From positions 1-50,259 of the forward strand of contig JBBQQH010000022.1 in assembly GCA_038216155.1 (NCBI GenBank): 50,259 nt of DNA. The letters run 5' to 3'. The notes below the pieces were generated by a model. That model worked only from the letters and a program-made list of their open reading frames with translations. It ran no database searches and was not told the DNA's origin. Of this stretch, positions 17,850-27,200 are shown piece by piece. The stretch is from SZAS-103 sp038216155. Lineage in GTDB: Bacteria; Pseudomonadota; Gammaproteobacteria; Xanthomonadales; Xanthomonadaceae. Made by a program: the position numbers and the translations under genes. Numbering within the stretch: position 1 is the stretch's first letter; every line of letters begins with the position of its first letter.

Positions 17850-18011
17850 GAGCGGCGTGGTCTTCGGCTGGTGGGCTGGCGGCCGGCGCATGCACGCGTT
17901 AGCAACATGCGTCGCGAGGATGCGTTCAGTGTATCGCCTGCGCCGACCGAATTCGGCATTCGCGCTAGATTCGCACGCGCTGCTGTCGAAACAGCGGGCG
18001 CGCGCCGAACC

Positions 18012-19853
18012 TCAGTGCCGCGAGTTGGGCTGACGGGTGGTCAGCTTGCGCAAGCCTTGCTTGAGGCGACCAAAAAGTGAAGGTTTGGGCGATCCGGGCG
18101 CGACAGTGGCGGCATCCTTGCGCGGCTCACGGCTCGGTTTGGGCGGCGCGTGACGAGCGCCATCGCGCGGCACGAATGCAGTTTTCTGCGCGGCTGGCAC
18201 GGCGGCTTTTTCGGCAGGCTTTGCGGTCTGCGTTTCCGCAGTACCGTTGCCCTTGCCGCGACCGCCGCGACGACGGCGCGGCTTCTTTGCAACTGCCGAG
18301 GCCGCATCGGATGCCGGATTCGTGACAGCGGGCGCAGGTGAATGCGCCGGGCTTGCGTCCAGCGCCGCAGTCGCTGCATGCGCGGAATTTGATTCGCTCG
18401 CGTCAGCCTTGGTTGGGTGCGACTCGCTGCTGCGCGGCCTGCCGCCGCCACTGCTGCTGCGCGAGGCGCCAGTGCGTGCACCCGATCCGCTGCCGCTGCC
18501 GCTACGTCCACCCGCACTGCGACTGCCGCCGCCAGCGCTACGCCCACCAGCCGGGCTACTACGCCCACCGCGACCGGATTCGGCCGCCTGCTGTTCTCGC
18601 ACCTCGCGATAAATCTGGCTGATACTGTCGCCACCGTCTTCACCCGCAACCGCATCGGCGCGCGGCGCGCGCGGTTGCGCGATCAGCAGCTCGGCAGTGA
18701 CTGCGGCGACCGGAATTTTTTGTTCGATGAATGCCTCGATATCGGGCAGGCTCTGCGCGTAGCGCTCGCAGGCGAAGCTGATCGCATCACCCTCGGCCCC
18801 CAGGCGCGCGGTGCGGCCGATGCGATGCACGTAGTCCTCGGCATCAAACGGCAGGTCGTAGTTGTAGACGTGCGAGACGCCGTCGATGTGCAGCCCGCGC
18901 GCGGCGACGTCGGTGGCAACCAGGATGTCGAGCTGGCCTTTCTGGAAACGACCGAGCAGCGATTCGCGCTTCTTCTGCGGCACGTCGCCCGACAGCACGC
19001 CGGTGCGAAAGCCCGCACGCTCCAGCGCACGCGCGACACGTTCCACCCACACCTTGGTATTGACGAATACCATCGTGCGGCTGGCTTCGCCGCGCGAGAG
19101 CAGACCGATCAACAGCGGGATCTTTTCCTCGTCAGCCGGCAGGTACATCAACTGACGCACAGTGGCATTGGTGATGGTGTCGGTTTCGACCACGAGCTTC
19201 TCGGGGTCGTTCATGTGCTCGTAAGCGAGCTCCAGAACGCGATGCGACAACGTGGCCGAGAACAGCAGCGTCTGCCGCTCCTTGCAGCCAGGCATGCGCC
19301 GCAGCAGGAAACGGATGTCCTTGATGAAGCCGAGGTCGAACATGCGATCGGCTTCATCCAGCACGCAAATCTCGCAGGCGTGCAGCGAAACGACCTTGTG
19401 TTGCTTGACGTAATCGATCAGCCGACCCGGCGTGGCGATAATCACGTCGGCGCCGCGCTGCAGCAGTTCGCGCTGCTTGTCGTAATCCACCCCTCCGTAG
19501 ACCAGCGCAAAATTCAGGCCGAGGTCGGAGGCAAACTTCACTGCATCCTTGTGGATCTGGATCGCCAGCTCGCGGGTCGGCGCCAGAATCAATGCGCGCG
19601 GATCTTCAGGTTTACGTTCGGCCAGCGCTGGACGCGTCAGCAGCCGGTTGATCACAGCGATCAAAAAGGCCAGCGTCTTGCCGGTGCCAGTCTGGGCCTG
19701 GCCGGCGACATCGCGGCCGGCCAGCGCGACCGGGAGGGTCAGCGCCTGGATCGGCGTCAGCCGGGTAAAGCCGGCGGCTTCCAGCCCGGCGAGCAACGAC
19801 GGATGCAGCTCGTAGTTGGAAAATGCGATATCGGTCAGCGGTTTATCGGACAT
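18012..19853 (-). CDS. rhlB: ATP-dependent RNA helicase RhlB with long low-complexity tail
   Basis: DEAD-box helicase that unwinds RNA, in E. coli as part of the degradosome. The 613-residue protein has a complete core: Q-motif (FTRLTPIQALTLP), AQTGTGKT (53-60), PTRELAIQI, DEAD in VLDEADRMFDLGF, SAT in LLFSATLSHRV, VATDVAARGLHIDG and HRIGRTARLG. The start MSDKPLTDIAFSNYELHPSL matches XanthomonasRhlB closely, which supports ATG 19853 over the more upstream frame. After about residue 420 the protein becomes Gly/Ser/Arg-rich (GGRSAGGGSRSAGGRSGSGS type), then Ala/Pro/Lys-rich with KKPRRRRGGRGKGNG, ending about 190 residues later. Basic Gly-rich tails bind RNA. It is divergent from trxA-rho, an order also found in E. 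coli. Confidence 0.92.
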   Translation of the reverse strand: MSDKPLTDIAFSNYELHPSLLAGLEAAGFTRLTPIQALTLPVALAGRDVAGQAQTGTGKTLAFLIAVINRLLTRPALAERKPEDPRALILAPTRELAIQIHKDAVKFASDLGLNFALVYGGVDYDKQRELLQRGADVIIATPGRLIDYVKQHKVVSLHACEICVLDEADRMFDLGFIKDIRFLLRRMPGCKERQTLLFSATLSHRVLELAYEHMNDPEKLVVETDTITNATVRQLMYLPADEEKIPLLIGLLSRGEASRTMVFVNTKVWVERVARALERAGFRTGVLSGDVPQKKRESLLGRFQKGQLDILVATDVAARGLHIDGVSHVYNYDLPFDAEDYVHRIGRTARLGAEGDAISFACERYAQSLPDIEAFIEQKIPVAAVTAELLIAQPRAPRADAVAGEDGGDSISQIYREVREQQAAESGRGGRSSPAGGRSAGGGSRSAGGRSGSGSGSGARTGASRSSSGGGRPRSSESHPTKADASESNSAHAATAALDASPAHSPAPAVTNPASDAASAVAKKPRRRRGGRGKGNGTAETQTAKPAEKAAVPAAQKTAFVPRDGARHAPPKPSREPRKDAATVAPGSPKPSLFGRLKQGLRKLTTRQPNSRH

Positions 19854-20326
19854 GCGTAAGGTCGTCTGCGTAGATCGTGCTGTGATGGTGGACGAGCGAT
19901 GCAACGCTCGAATACAAATTACGGTGATGACTTCGACCTGCGGCCAATGGCTTGGCCCGAATCAGTTCTACTGAAACAGGTACGACTGAAACAGTTCAAG
20001 CGCATCAGGCTGCACAGGGGAGATGCGGTGCGGCGTGCTGGCGATTTCATGCGCTTGCGTGGCAGGCCTCGGCGACGCACACTGCAGGTGCTGGACGCCG
20101 CGCTCGCACGCCGTCCTCGCAACCGGGACCATGCCGCAGGGCCCTGCCGTCCACCGGATGCCGGCTTGAAGCGCGGACCACAGCCCCCAGTGTAACGCAA
20201 GGCCAGCCGCAAACCCGCCCAGATTCAACGTGACCAGTCCAAACCCGCCATTCGTTTTACGTCGATCAATCGACGTCCCACCCATCCATCGCACGGCACC
20301 AGCGCCGCGCCAGCAGGAGAATTTTC
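19854..20326. other. 473-bp divergent region between rhlB and trxA
   Basis: No convincing gene; the short ORFs on both strands have no recognisable family. It contains a short tandem duplication of ACTGAAACAG (19970-19979 and 19985-19994, 15-bp period). A promoter-like TTGAAG...TGTAAC lies near 20166-20196 (spacing 19, weak). A perfect palindrome is present at 20259-20276. The distance leaves room for a long trxA leader. Confidence 0.4.
20259..20276. promoter_or_regulatory. Perfect 18-bp palindrome in the trxA leader
   Basis: ACGTCGAT-CA-ATCGACGT, two perfect 8-bp arms around CA, 50 bp before the trxA start. It could be a dimeric regulator site or, as RNA, a 6-bp hairpin with a 6-base loop. 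There is no T-run, so it is not an intrinsic terminator. No known regulator consensus was recognised. Confidence 0.45.
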
Positions 20327-20680
20327 GTGAGTCCCGATACCCAATCCAGCGCCGACGGCACCGTCCTCCATGTCTCCGACTCCGAATTCGAAGCCGAGGT
20401 GCTGAAGTCCAGCGAGCCTGTGCTGGTCGATTTCTGGGCCGAGTGGTGCGGGCCGTGCAAGATGATCGGGCCGATGATTGACGAGTTGGCACAGGTCTAT
20501 ACGGGCAAGCTCAAGGTGGTGAAGCTCAACATCGACAAGAACCCGACCACCGCCCGCCAGTTTGCCGTGCGCAGCATACCGATGCTGATGCTGTTCAAGG
20601 ACGGCAAAGTGCATGCCAGCCAGCTCGGCGCTGTCCCGCGCTCGCAACTGGTGCAGTTCATCGAACGCGGGATCGCGTGA
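20327..20680 (+). CDS. trxA: Thioredoxin 1
   Basis: Cytoplasmic disulfide reductase that supplies electrons to ribonucleotide reductase, methionine sulfoxide reductase and many others. The 117-residue protein has the classical active site WCGPCK (Cys41, Cys44), the cis-proline loop RSIPMLMLFKDGK, and the buried Asp in VLVDFWAEW. It starts at GTG 20327, which has a clear AGGAGA six bases upstream. It lies upstream of rho in the same direction, the conserved gammaproteobacterial trxA-rho order, separated here by a 354-bp leader. Confidence 0.97.
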   Translation: MSPDTQSSADGTVLHVSDSEFEAEVLKSSEPVLVDFWAEWCGPCKMIGPMIDELAQVYTGKLKVVKLNIDKNPTTARQFAVRSIPMLMLFKDGKVHASQLGAVPRSQLVQFIERGIA

Positions 20681-20751
20681 GGCGTTTGCCTGACCCAGCA
20701 CGCTTCGCAGCAATCACCGGACGCAACAACTGCATGCCGCGCTTTCAGCTG

Positions 20752-20776
20752 GTCATCCCGGCGCACGCCGGGACCC
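20752..20776. repeat. REP-like extragenic palindrome
   Basis: The GTCATCCCGGCG...GGGACCCA type of extragenic repeat common in Proteobacteria. The palindrome CCCGGCG-CA-CGCCGGG (20757-20772) is perfect. Only this copy was noticed in the window; family assignment rests on memory of similar repeats. Confidence 0.6.
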
Positions 20777-20967
20777 ATATTGATCTTGACGCAAATCACC
20801 GGACCGATAGCCTCGCGTCATTTGCGCGGCGAATGCTTCTGCTCGTCATCCACGCATCACTGAACAAAACCCCCGCGTCGCTCGCCGTGACTTGCCGCCG
20901 CGCCAGCGCGGTGGTAGCGTAAACCGACGCAGCGCCCGGATAGACCGACCCCAGTCGGCAGATTTGC

Positions 20968-21024
20968 AATCCGCATCCCGCGCTCGCTCCTTCGCAACAC
21001 CCCCTTCTTTTTTCGCCCCAACCA
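20968..21024 (+). promoter_or_regulatory. C-rich, G-poor rut-like stretch in the rho leader
   Basis: About 57 bases with roughly 29 C and 6 G, including CACCCCCTTCTTTTTTCGCC. High C and low G with little structure is the feature Rho uses to load on RNA. It ends about ten bases before the rho start. E. coli rho is autoregulated by termination in its leader, so this is a natural candidate site. Confidence 0.45.
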
Positions 21025-21034
21025 GGGTCAATCC

Positions 21035-22957
21035 GTGTCCGAATCCGATAACGAGACCGCAGCGGTCGCTCCCAAGCGTACCCGCCAACCTCGCGCAGCC
21101 AAGGCTGCCAAATCCTCCGCCAGCGCCGACGCGCCTGCATCCGCCAAGGGCGAGTCATCCGCTCCGTCGGTGGCCAGCGAATCTGCGCCGCCGCGATCCG
21201 AATCTTCAAGCCGCTCCAACGAAGCCGGCAATAGTGAGTCGCGCTCCAATGGTGCACGTTCCAGTGAGGCCCGCTCCAATGAGGCGGGGTCTAACGAGGC
21301 TAGCTCCAATGAGTCCCGCTCCACTGGTTCCGGTGAGACGCGGTCCGGCGAAAATACGGGCGGCGACAGCGGCAGCGGCCAAGCGAGCGCCGGTCCCAAC
21401 GACGGCGGTGGCGAGTCCTCTAATGCAGCAGGCGGCGAACGCACCGAAGGCGGCCAACGGCACGACGGCAGCAATCGCAATAGCAACAATCCGCGCCGAC
21501 AGGGACGCTTTCGCGACCGTCGCGAGTTCCGCGATCGCCAGAACAATCCGAATCAGCCAAACAATCCGAACAACCAGAATAATCCCAACAACCAGAATCG
21601 CGGCGACGGCGGCGGCAGTGAGCGCAACAGCGGCGGTGGCGGTGGCGGCAACGAACATCACGAACCAGTGCCGACTCTGCCGCCCGATTTCCCGGTGTAT
21701 TCGCTGAGTGATCTCAAGCAGATGCCGGCGTACCAGTTGCTGGATATCGCCGACAAGCTGGGCATCACCGAAGGCGTCGCGCGCATGCGCAAGCAGGAGG
21801 TGATCTTCAGCCTGCTGAAAGTGCTGACGCGTTCGGCCGATGGCGTTGCCACCGACGGCGTGCTGGAAATCCTGCCCGACGGTTTCGGCTTTCTGCGCTC
21901 GTGGGACGCGTCCTATCTTGCCGGCCCGGACGATACCTACATCTCGCCCAGCCAGATCCGCCGCTTCAACCTGCGCACCGGCGATCACATCACCGGCCGC
22001 ATTCGCTCGCCGAAATCGGGCGAACGCTATTTCGCGTTGTCGATCGTCGACACCATCAACAGCGAGCCGCCGGAAGCATCCAAGAACAAGGTGCTGTTCG
22101 AAAACCTGACACCGCTCTTCCCGCGCAAGGCATTCCATCTGGAACGCGGCAACGGCAGCAGCGAGGACATCACCGGCCGCATCATGGATTTGATGGCGCC
22201 GCTCGGCAAAGGCCAGCGCGGGCTGATCGTGTCGCCGCCGAAAGCCGGCAAGACCATGCTGATGCAGAACGTCGCCCAGGCGATCGTGCACAACCATCCC
22301 GAAGCGCACCTGATCGTGCTGCTGATCGACGAGCGGCCCGAGGAAGTCACCGAGATGCAGCGCACGGTGCGCGCCGAAGTGGTCAGCTCGACCTTCGACG
22401 AACCCGCCGCGCGCCACGTGCAGGTCGCCGAGATGGTGATCGAGCGCGCAAAACGCCTGGTCGAGCACAAGCGCGACGTGGTGATCCTGCTCGACTCGAT
22501 CACCCGTCTCGCGCGTGCCTACAACATGGTGGTGCCGTCCTCGGGCAAGGTGCTCTCGGGCGGTGTCGATGCCAACGCACTGCACCGGCCGAAGCGCTTC
22601 TTTGGCGCGGCGCGTAACGTCGAGGAAGGCGGATCGCTGACCATCATCGCCACCGCGCTGGTCGAAACCGGCAGTAAGATGGACGAGGTGATCTACGAGG
22701 AGTTCAAGGGCACCGGCAATTCCGAAGTGCACCTGGATCGCCGCATCGCCGAGAAGCGCGTGTATCCCGCGATCAACATCAACCGCTCCGGCACCCGCCG
22801 CGAAGAGTTGCTGATCGAGCCGGACTACCTGCAGAAGATCTGGATCCTGCGCAAGCTATTGCATCCGATGGACGAACTGGCCGCGATGGAATTCATCCTC
22901 GAAAAGATGAAAGACACCAAGACCAACGAGGAATTTTTCAAGTTCATGAAGCGCTGA
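21035..22957 (+). CDS. rho: Transcription termination factor Rho with disordered prion-like N-terminal extension
   Basis: Hexameric RNA-dependent ATPase that terminates transcription. The core from about residue 221 to 640 matches E. coli Rho (419 aa) throughout: RNA-binding domain VARMRKQEVIF and DGFGFLR, SYLAGPDDTYISPSQIRRFN, Walker A PPKAGKT (401-407), LIDERPEEVTEMQ, the Q-loop LDSITRLARAYN and the R-loop SGKVLSGGVDANALHRPKRF. In front is a ~220-residue low-complexity extension: an Ala/Lys/Ser part, then short repeats of RSNEA/SSNES type (about 55-95), then Gly/Ser, a basic RRQGRFRDRREFRDR patch, and an Asn/Gln/Pro-only block at 169-188. The GTG at 21035 has AGGG seven bases before it. The extension is encoded by imperfect tandem DNA repeats. 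Confidence 0.95.
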   Translation: MSESDNETAAVAPKRTRQPRAAKAAKSSASADAPASAKGESSAPSVASESAPPRSESSSRSNEAGNSESRSNGARSSEARSNEAGSNEASSNESRSTGSGETRSGENTGGDSGSGQASAGPNDGGGESSNAAGGERTEGGQRHDGSNRNSNNPRRQGRFRDRREFRDRQNNPNQPNNPNNQNNPNNQNRGDGGGSERNSGGGGGGNEHHEPVPTLPPDFPVYSLSDLKQMPAYQLLDIADKLGITEGVARMRKQEVIFSLLKVLTRSADGVATDGVLEILPDGFGFLRSWDASYLAGPDDTYISPSQIRRFNLRTGDHITGRIRSPKSGERYFALSIVDTINSEPPEASKNKVLFENLTPLFPRKAFHLERGNGSSEDITGRIMDLMAPLGKGQRGLIVSPPKAGKTMLMQNVAQAIVHNHPEAHLIVLLIDERPEEVTEMQRTVRAEVVSSTFDEPAARHVQVAEMVIERAKRLVEHKRDVVILLDSITRLARAYNMVVPSSGKVLSGGVDANALHRPKRFFGAARNVEEGGSLTIIATALVETGSKMDEVIYEEFKGTGNSEVHLDRRIAEKRVYPAININRSGTRREELLIEPDYLQKIWILRKLLHPMDELAAMEFILEKMKDTKTNEEFFKFMKR

Positions 22958-22992
22958 AAAGCGGGGATTGGGGACTTGAGATCAGGAAATGG

Positions 22993-23020
22993 AAAAAGCC
23001 GGCCTTGCGCCGGCTTTTTT
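22993..23020 (+). terminator. Strong intrinsic terminator after rho
   Basis: AAAAA-GCCGGC-CTTGC-GCCGGC-TTTTTT, a 6-bp GC stem extended by A-T pairs and followed by six T, 36 bp after the rho stop. The A-run before the stem makes it usable in both directions. Confidence 0.95.
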
Positions 23021-23080
23021 GTGGTCGCATTCTGGTATGCAACGCTGGCGCCGAATCAACAAAAGGTGATTGGAGAGTTC

Positions 23081-23869
23081 ATGCAGACAACGTGCGCAAC
23101 TGCTCCGCCCTGCCCTGATCAAAGCGGTAGTTCAGCCGACTGGTATGAACAAAGAGACGAATCAACGCATTTCATACTATGCGCTCTGGTCGTCCTGTGC
23201 CTGCTACTAGCGAGCCGTGCCAATGCAGCTCTCGGCGACGAACTGCCTTCGCCTAACCAGATGTGTCATGAGTCGACTGCGCTGGGCCGCGATGTTTGGC
23301 GAGGAAACTTCTTCGTTGCTCCGCCGGACGTTTCCGCGCTGATGGTCGATGTAATTGACGACAAACTACCGCAAGTGCGTCGACGATTGAGTGAGATGCC
23401 ATCCACCGACGCCGTACGCTGGCGTCAATCCGCGCTGATCATCGCCACCTACGCCGGGCAATCGGAACTGGTCGACGAGCTGTTGAACGAAGGTGCGGCG
23501 GTCAACGAGAAAGGATGGATGCCGCCTTATCGGCAGGAATTTTTCGATCACATGATTGGAGGCTTGGACCAAGACCCTCGATTCGGCGGATCCCACGCGA
23601 TCAAGAACATGCGCAATTCAGGTTTAATCGAGAACAACGGCGAGTCGTTCGGTTCAGCACTGATCACTGCAACGCAATGCGATGACGCACCAACGGTGAA
23701 AGTCCTGTTGCGTCACCACGCCGACCCGGCAACACGGCTGGACCCGACAGGCGCCGATGTTCTTCTTATGGCAATTGTCGATGGCGATACGACCATCGTG
23801 CGCGATCTACTGGATCACGGCGTGGACGTATGCGCAGCTAAACCGCATGCATCAACAAGTGTGGCTTGA
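23081..23869 (+). CDS. Exported ankyrin-repeat protein, probable 3' frameshift
   Basis: The ATG at 23081 is preceded by GGAG at good spacing; the frame upstream runs through the rho terminator and is not coding. The 262-residue product has an N-terminal hydrophobic segment (about 27-46, ending ASRANAA) that suits a signal peptide or anchor. Ankyrin-like helix pairs follow: SALIIATYAGQSELVDELLN, SALITATQCDDAPTVKVLLR and LLMAIVDGDTTIVRDLLDHG. It ends abruptly with an unnatural KPHASTSVA. The other plus frame continues from about 23830 to 24008 with LNRMHQQVWLEAVRA ... LPHELLQRLSCPEF, which looks like the real C-terminus, so a one-base frameshift near 23835-23865 is likely. Function unknown, presumably envelope-located. 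Confidence 0.6.
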   Translation: MQTTCATAPPCPDQSGSSADWYEQRDESTHFILCALVVLCLLLASRANAALGDELPSPNQMCHESTALGRDVWRGNFFVAPPDVSALMVDVIDDKLPQVRRRLSEMPSTDAVRWRQSALIIATYAGQSELVDELLNEGAAVNEKGWMPPYRQEFFDHMIGGLDQDPRFGGSHAIKNMRNSGLIENNGESFGSALITATQCDDAPTVKVLLRHHADPATRLDPTGADVLLMAIVDGDTTIVRDLLDHGVDVCAAKPHASTSVA

Positions 23870-24008
23870 AGCGGTTAGGGCAAATCCCGCGCATTCACCC
23901 AAGACGCCTCACAGTTATGAAGTGCTCGGGCGCGGGAAGCTTCCGCACGAATTGTTGCAAAGGTTGAGCTGCCCCGAATTCGACGCTGCAGCGGCCCACA
24001 GTCCTTGA

Positions 24009-24262
24009 TCGATTGTTACCAAACTTGATCGTCACTAACGATTCGGAACCAAGAACGTGTCCTGCGGCGTGGGCGGCTGACTCACTGAGCAGACCGAGTA
24101 CAATTCCGTTACCAAATCCTTAAAAAATAGTTAAGAATTTGTCCGGTCTGGCGAGCCGTGCGCGTTCTCTCCAGTGCACAATGGCAACGGGGAATTCGCC
24201 GACTGCCTCGCGCAAGGGCGATGGAATTTTCGGGCACGGGTTGATTGGGGAGTCGGGGCGTC
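24009..24262. other. Intergenic region upstream of the macroglobulin gene
   Basis: Contains an AT-rich stretch (about 24108-24140, CCTTAAAAAATAGTTAAGAA) that is the best place for a promoter of the macroglobulin-pbpC operon. No ORF with recognisable content and no hairpin terminator were found. Confidence 0.4.
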
Positions 24263-27200
24263 ATGGATTTGCTGCGGTTTTTGTGGATGCTGCCGTTGCA
24301 GCTGTTGCGGGCGCTGGGCAAGGCGCTGGGTTGGGTTTCGCATCGCGTGGTTGGCGACGTGTCGTGGTCGGCGCCGGGCTGGATGCTGGCCGCGCAGCGC
24401 CATCGGCGCCGGGTTGCGCAGATTTCGCTGGGAGTGATCCTGTTGGCGGTTGCCGGTTGGTACGGCTGGCAGTGGTATCAGAATCGACCGCATCCGCCAG
24501 AACCCGTCCGCATCTCGTGGACGATCCATCAGCCCGGGGTCACCGACTACACCCGCACGCCGATCGCGATCGATCCGCTGGAAGTTCATTTTTCGGCATC
24601 CAGCGCACCGATTGAACGGGTCGGCAAATCGGTCACCGATGGCATCGCCATGCAGCCCGCGATCAAGGGCGAATGGGTATGGACCAGCGATCGCAGCCTG
24701 CGCTTCACGCCCACCGCCGACTGGCCCGTGGGACAGCACATCAGCGTCCGTTTCGATGCCGCCAAGGCGTTCGCGCCGCAGGTGTTGATGGCGAAGGATC
24801 AATTCGAATTTGAGACCGCCGCGTTCAAGGCCAGCTTCGGCAAGGGCGAGTTCTATCAGGACCCGCAGGACGCGACAGCAAAGAAGATCATCCAGGAAAT
24901 CGTCTTCAACTATCCGGTCGATCCGGCGCAACTGGACAAACATATCGCGTTGGCGCTGCTGGACAAGGACGGCAAGGACGGCCCGGCACTGCTGTTCACC
25001 GTCACCTACGATGCGTTCAAGCTGCACGCGTGGGTGCACTCGCAAGCGCTGGCGTTGCCGCGCGACGACGGTCAGGTAGGCGTGACGCTGGGCAAAGGCA
25101 TCTGCACAACGCGCGGTGGCGATTGCACCGATGCGCCGCAAAAGACCAGCGTGCGTGTGCCCGGCCTGTACAGCCTGACCATCGACGAGATTACGCCGAC
25201 CCTGGTCGACAACGACAAGTACGAGCCCGAACAAGTGCTGGTGGTGAACGTCAGCGGCGCGGTGCGCGACAGCGAGCTGGCCGCCTTGGTGCACGCGTGG
25301 GTGTTGCCGGCGCGCAAGGCGGGCGAGACAGTCGAAGCCGATGATCCGCCGTACGAATGGAGCGAATCGGAAATCGACGAAAATCTGCTGCGTCGTTCGC
25401 GCGCGTTGCCATTGCAGGCGGTCGCCACCGAGAACGAATACGAGCCGCTGCAAAGTTTCAAATTCCACGCCGAACCCGGCCAGCGCGTTTATGTGCGCAT
25501 CGGCCAAGGCCTGCGTTCGTTTGGTGGTTACATCCTCGGCAAGCCGGCGACGCAGGTGTTCACGGTGCCGGATTATCCGAAGCTGTTGCGCTTTGTCGCC
25601 GATGGATCGTTGCTCTCGCTCAGCGGCAGCAAGCGCATCTCGGTGGTCTCGCGCAATTTGCCAGGCATGCAGTTGCAGATCGGACGCGTGCTGCCCGATC
25701 AGTTGCAGCATCTGGTCAGCCTCAATGAAGGCAACTACGCGCATCCGCAGCTGCCGTACAACTTCAGCGAGGACCACATCGTCGATCGCTTCAGCGTCAA
25801 GCGCGCGTTTCCCGCCGGTGACCCGGCGCATGCGCATTACGAAGGTGTTGATCTGTCGGAATACCTCAAGGAAGGCAAGCACGGCGTGTTTTTGCTGCAC
25901 CTCACCAGTTTTGATCCGGCCGAGGAAAAGAAGCAGGCCGAGGCCGCCGCGAAGGCGCGCAAGAAGGCATTGCAGGGCACGGCGCCTGATCTATCCGCTG
26001 GAGGCAAGGATGCCGGCGATTCGGCGGACTCGACGACGGACGATTCTACCGATGCCGACAGCAGCGGTGACGGCGATAGCACCGCGAATGGCAGCACGGA
26101 ATCCAGCGACTACGCTGAAGGTGATGAAAGCGACGGCGGAAGTAGCGATGGCGACTCGATCACCGACAACAGATTGATCGTCGTCACCGACCTCGGCCTG
26201 CTGGTCAAGCTCAACCTGGACGGCAGCCAGGATGTCTTCGTGCAGTCGATCCATAGCGGGCAGCCGGTCGGCGATGCCAGCGTTTCGGTGCTGGCGATCA
26301 ACGGGCAGACCTTGTTCACTCAGCGCACCAGCAGCGATGGTGTCGCGCATTTTCCGTCGCTGAAGGGTCTTGAGCACGAAAAGAAGCCGGCGATGTACAC
26401 GGTGGCGAAGGCCGACGACTTGTCATTTTTGCCGATCGGCGGCAGCGATCGCCAGCTCGACTATTCACGCTTCGATATCGGCGGTGATGCCAGCTCGGTA
26501 AATCAGGGGCAACTTTCGGCGTATCTGTTTTCCGATCGCGGCATTTATCGTCCCGGCGATGCGTTCCACATCGGGCTGATCGTGCGCGCCGCGAGTTGGA
26601 CACGCAGCGTGGCCGGTATTCCGTTGCAGGCCGAGATCGTGGATCCACGCGGCATGTCTATGAAGCGCATTCCGCTAACGATGGACGCGTCAGGCTTCGG
26701 CGAGTTGCAATACAGCACCAGCGAAACCTCGCCCACCGGAAGCTGGACGATCAACCTGTCGATCGTGCGCGACGGCAAGGCCAGCACGCAGATCGGTACG
26801 GTGTCGGTACAAGTGAAGGAATTCCTGCCCGATCGCATGAAGGTTGCGGCGAAGCTGTCGCAGCAAGTCACCGAAGGCTGGGTTAAGCCCGATGGACTGA
26901 AAGGTCTGGTCGACGCGCAAAACCTGTTCGGCACGCCCGCCGCGAATCGCCGGATGGAAGCGACATTGACATTGCGTCCGGCGTGGCCGGCGTTCCGCAG
27001 TTGGCCCGACTTCAACTTCTACGACATCCGTCGCGCGAAGGAAGGCTTCGATGAAACGCTGCAGGACGGCAAGACCGATGTGAATGGTCACGCCGAATTC
27101 GACCTGCATCTGAAGAAATACGCCGAGGCCACCTATCAGTTGTATTTCGTCGCCAAGGCGCACGAAGCCGAAGGCGGACGCAGCGTCGCGGCCGCCGCAC

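Larger units (their letters stand above)
20681..21034. other. 354-bp trxA-rho intergenic region
   Basis: No gene is recognised. It holds a REP-like hairpin (20752-20776) and a C-rich, G-poor stretch directly before rho (20968-21024). The short frame at 20677-20922 looks like read-through of the repeat, not a gene. The long distance fits an autoregulated rho leader. Confidence 0.5.
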
